The position numbers and the translations under genes were made by a program. The notes below the pieces were generated by a model. That model saw only the letters and a list, made by a program, of their open reading frames with translations, ran no database searches and was not told where the DNA came from. DNA of 21,791 bases from a virus, in IMG/VR virus record IMGVR_UViG_3300038441_001316, positions 1 to 21,791 of that record. One strand, 5' to 3'. Of the stretch, positions 20,184 through 21,791 are shown one piece after another (within the stretch, counting starts at the first letter, position 1; each line of letters opens with the position of its first letter).

Positions 20184-20636
20184 ATGCCGAAGCTGGACGA
20201 CGACGCCGAGGTCGAGGTGAAGCTCGACGGCGCGGCCGCGATGCTGCAACAGGCGATCCCGGCGATCCTGCGCCGCGGACTGTTCGAGGCGCCCGGCGCC
20301 CGGATCGTCGCGGTCGTCGAGTTCGCGAGCACGATGTACACCGGACACGCCCGCGACGAAGACAAAGACCCGCAGGTGAAACTCAGGATCAAGCTCGCCG
20401 AGGTCGCGGCCGACGGCGACCGGATCCGGCTGCTGCGCGAGGTCATGCGCGCCATGTACCGCGAGCGCAAGATGAACGGCACCCTCGACGAGATCGGGCC
20501 CGGCTCGCAGGACGTCGAGGCGACCGTCGCCGAGCTGCTCGCCGCGCACCCGACCGAGATCGAGTTCGAGGCGCACGAGGAACGCAAGCGGGCCGAGCAG
20601 CAGTCGCGGCGCGGCAGCCGGGTCGAGCAGTACTGA
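20184..20636 (+). CDS. Hypothetical early protein
   Basis: 150 aa. The ATG at 20184 has GGAGG 8 bases upstream, the clearest ribosome site in this part of the operon. The upstream extension of the frame overlaps the previous gene and is not used. The protein has an N-terminal helix (DGAAAMLQQAIPAILRRGLF), a strand region (ARIVAVVEFASTMYTGHA, then QVKLRIKLAEVAADGD) and a charged helical end (FEAHEERKRAEQQSRRG). Proteins of this look are frequent in Streptomyces phages next to replication genes. No active-site motif is seen. Confidence 0.7.
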   Translation: MPKLDDDAEVEVKLDGAAAMLQQAIPAILRRGLFEAPGARIVAVVEFASTMYTGHARDEDKDPQVKLRIKLAEVAADGDRIRLLREVMRAMYRERKMNGTLDEIGPGSQDVEATVAELLAAHPTEIEFEAHEERKRAEQQSRRGSRVEQY

Positions 20637-21010
20637 TGACCCGCCCGCCGAGCAGCAGCCACGGCGCACGCCGAGTGCGCTGTCGGTGCGGCCGAACCGT
20701 GCTGCGGCAGCTCGTCGGCAACCGGGCGGCGCTCGACGTGACCGCCGACGCCGACGAGTTGACCCCGGCAGCGGCCGCAGCGCTGCGCGAGCCGAACCGG
20801 CTCGACTGGTGCGTGCGCACCACGGCGGGCGGGCCCGATCTGCAGTGGGCCGACTGCCACCGACGCAGGGCGGAGTGCACCCGCCCGCACGTGATCGACC
20901 ACCAGTGCACGGCGCCCCCTGCCGCTAACGCCCACGCCCACGGGCGCGGGCGGCAGGGGCGCCGCCCCCGAACGACCTCGGTTCCCGAGGGTCAGCTCAC
21001 CCTCGGATAG
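20636..21010 (+). CDS. Cys-rich protein upstream of the initiator gene
   Basis: 124 aa, start in TGATG overlap with the previous stop. CRCGRTVLRQLVGN near the N-terminus and RRAECTRPHVIDHQC near residues 79-93 give two Cys/His groups, with LDWCV between, consistent with a zinc-stabilised fold common in actinophage early proteins. The C-terminus is basic and low in complexity (HAHGRGRQGRRPRTTS). It ends ten bases before the replication protein. Function unknown; nucleic-acid binding is a reasonable guess. Confidence 0.68.
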   Translation: MTRPPSSSHGARRVRCRCGRTVLRQLVGNRAALDVTADADELTPAAAAALREPNRLDWCVRTTAGGPDLQWADCHRRRAECTRPHVIDHQCTAPPAANAHAHGRGRQGRRPRTTSVPEGQLTLG

Positions 21011-21020
21011 GAGAATCCCG

Positions 21021-21791
21021 ATGCCATGGTTCGTCGTTGACGACAACGCCGACAGCCACCCGAAGTTCGTCGCCGCCGGGAACGCAGCGATCGGGCTGTG
21101 GGCGCGTACGGGCGCGTACGCGGCCCGGCACCTGACCGACGGCATCGTGCCCGGCAACATCGCCAAGATGTACGGCTCACGGCCGCAGATCACGAAGCTT
21201 GTCGCCGTCGGGCTGTGGCACACCGCGGGACACGACTGCACGCACCCGAAGTGCCTGCAGCCTGCCCCCGGTGACTTCGCGATTCACGATTACCTGATCT
21301 ACAACCCGTCACGCCGTGACGTCCTCGCGAAGCGCGAGCGGGCCGCGGAGAAGAAGCGGCGGCAGCGCGCGGTGCAAGACCCGCTGCCGGATCGCGAGGG
21401 ATACGGCGGCGATCCGGACGGGAATCGCGGACGATTCGACGACGATTCGTCGGCGGATCGCACGCCGGAAAGTGACGACTTTGCAGGTCGCGGCGCTGCG
21501 TCCCCTGGGGACGAATCGGGGACTCGCGCGCGCGCGTTCCCCTCCCCTCCCCTCCCCTCCCACAAGGGGGGTGCAGATAGGGAGTCGTCTGCAGGCAGCA
21601 GCGGGCGCGGGCGGGCGCCTCTCTCTCTGATCGCCGCCGACTGGCAGCCGAGCGACGAGGACGTCGCCGCCGCGCAGCTCGCCCGCGCCGACGCCGGCCG
21701 CGAGCAGCTCACCCCGCAGCAGCTCGACGCCGTCACTCGCAAGTTCGTCCGGCGCATGACCGACGACGGCGTGCAGGCGGCCGGGTTCGGC
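21021..21791 (+). CDS. Replication-initiator-like protein (3' end outside window)
   Basis: 257 codons are visible from the ATG at 21021 (GGAG about 8 bases upstream) and the frame runs off the right edge. The N-terminus MPWFVVDDNADSHPKF, then AIGLWARTGAYAARHLTDGIVPG and LVAVGLWHTAG, matches the winged-helix N-domain of actinophage replication initiators/replisome organisers. IHDYLIYNPSRRDVLAKRERA marks the domain end. A low-complexity polar linker (codons about 115-210) follows, then IAADWQPSDEDVAAAQL, which resembles the DnaT/primosome C-terminal type. The expected job is to open the origin and load the replicative helicase. The linker DNA contains iteron-like repeats and may hold the origin, as in lambda O. 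Confidence 0.75.
   Translation, partial: MPWFVVDDNADSHPKFVAAGNAAIGLWARTGAYAARHLTDGIVPGNIAKMYGSRPQITKLVAVGLWHTAGHDCTHPKCLQPAPGDFAIHDYLIYNPSRRDVLAKRERAAEKKRRQRAVQDPLPDREGYGGDPDGNRGRFDDDSSADRTPESDDFAGRGAASPGDESGTRARAFPSPPLPSHKGGADRESSAGSSGRGRAPLSLIAADWQPSDEDVAAAQLARADAGREQLTPQQLDAVTRKFVRRMTDDGVQAAGFG
21389..21571. other. Candidate replication origin within the initiator gene linker
   Basis: GACGATTCG repeats at 21430-21438 and 21441-21449, 11 bases apart. GGATCGC or GAATCGC cores occur at 21389, 21422 and 21455, and GACGAATC (21510-21517) is inverted to the second GATTCGTC. A (CG)6 run (21525-21536) and four CCCCT units plus CCC (21539-21561) follow; the latter gives five G-runs on the minus strand. 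The encoded protein here is only polar linker. Confidence 0.4.

Noticed and set aside
1-21791. CRISPR array or insertion sequence
   Set aside because: No regularly spaced repeats and no transposase-like protein with terminal inverted repeats were seen.

Overview
The window is very GC-rich, and almost every third codon position is G or C. It carries an actinomycete temperate phage genome of siphovirus-like layout. The protein styles (pectin-lyase tail spike, LysM/CHAP lysins, phiC31-Gp3-like protein, Streptomyces-type XRE regulator, phiSA1p31-like protein) point to Streptomyces or a close relative as host; this is inference from recognised families. An uninterrupted attP-like site with a tRNA 3' half lies between the lysis/accessory block and the integrase. 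The sequence therefore looks like free or circular phage, not an integrated prophage, whose att site would be split.

Layout. (1) 1-2184: end of the tail module, with a minor tail protein (cut at the left edge) and a beta-helix tail spike. (2) 2194-5712: lysis region with two different cysteine-peptidase/amidase-type lysins around a small acidic protein, then a holin-like protein, a membrane-anchored coiled coil and a membrane-anchored collagen-like protein. A 42-bp perfect palindrome and two hairpins punctuate it. (3) 5825-8959: accessory block with its own terminator and promoter. It holds an XRE regulator with a long helical C-terminus and four translationally coupled Streptomyces-type proteins. 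It would sit at one end of the prophage, so lysogenic-conversion cargo is plausible. (4) 8960-9496: non-coding att region with the 3' half of a tRNA-Arg(TCT)-like gene, a terminator and a repressor-type operator. (5) 9497-11933: tyrosine integrase, a small leftward gene, a leftward repressor-like HTH gene and a rightward Cro-like HTH gene facing each other across an operator region. Three identical 18-bp operators (one inverted) link this switch to the int promoter region. (6) 11836-21791: rightward early operon, in which most stops and starts overlap by 1-4 bases. It has small unknown and Cys-rich proteins, a Cas4/RecB-like exonuclease, a phiC31 Gp3 (RDF)-like protein, a DnaQ-like exonuclease, a RuvC-like resolvase, a C5-cytosine methyltransferase and a replication-initiator-like protein cut by the right edge.

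The most striking point is a 182-codon gene (19176-19724) nested entirely inside the cytosine methyltransferase gene in the +1 frame. It has its own ribosome binding site, recognisable family motifs and, over its second half, better third-position codon bias than the methyltransferase frame. Other points of interest are a phiC31-type directionality-factor homologue in a phage with a tyrosine integrase, paired with a RecB-like exonuclease, and an origin-like repeat cluster inside the initiator gene.
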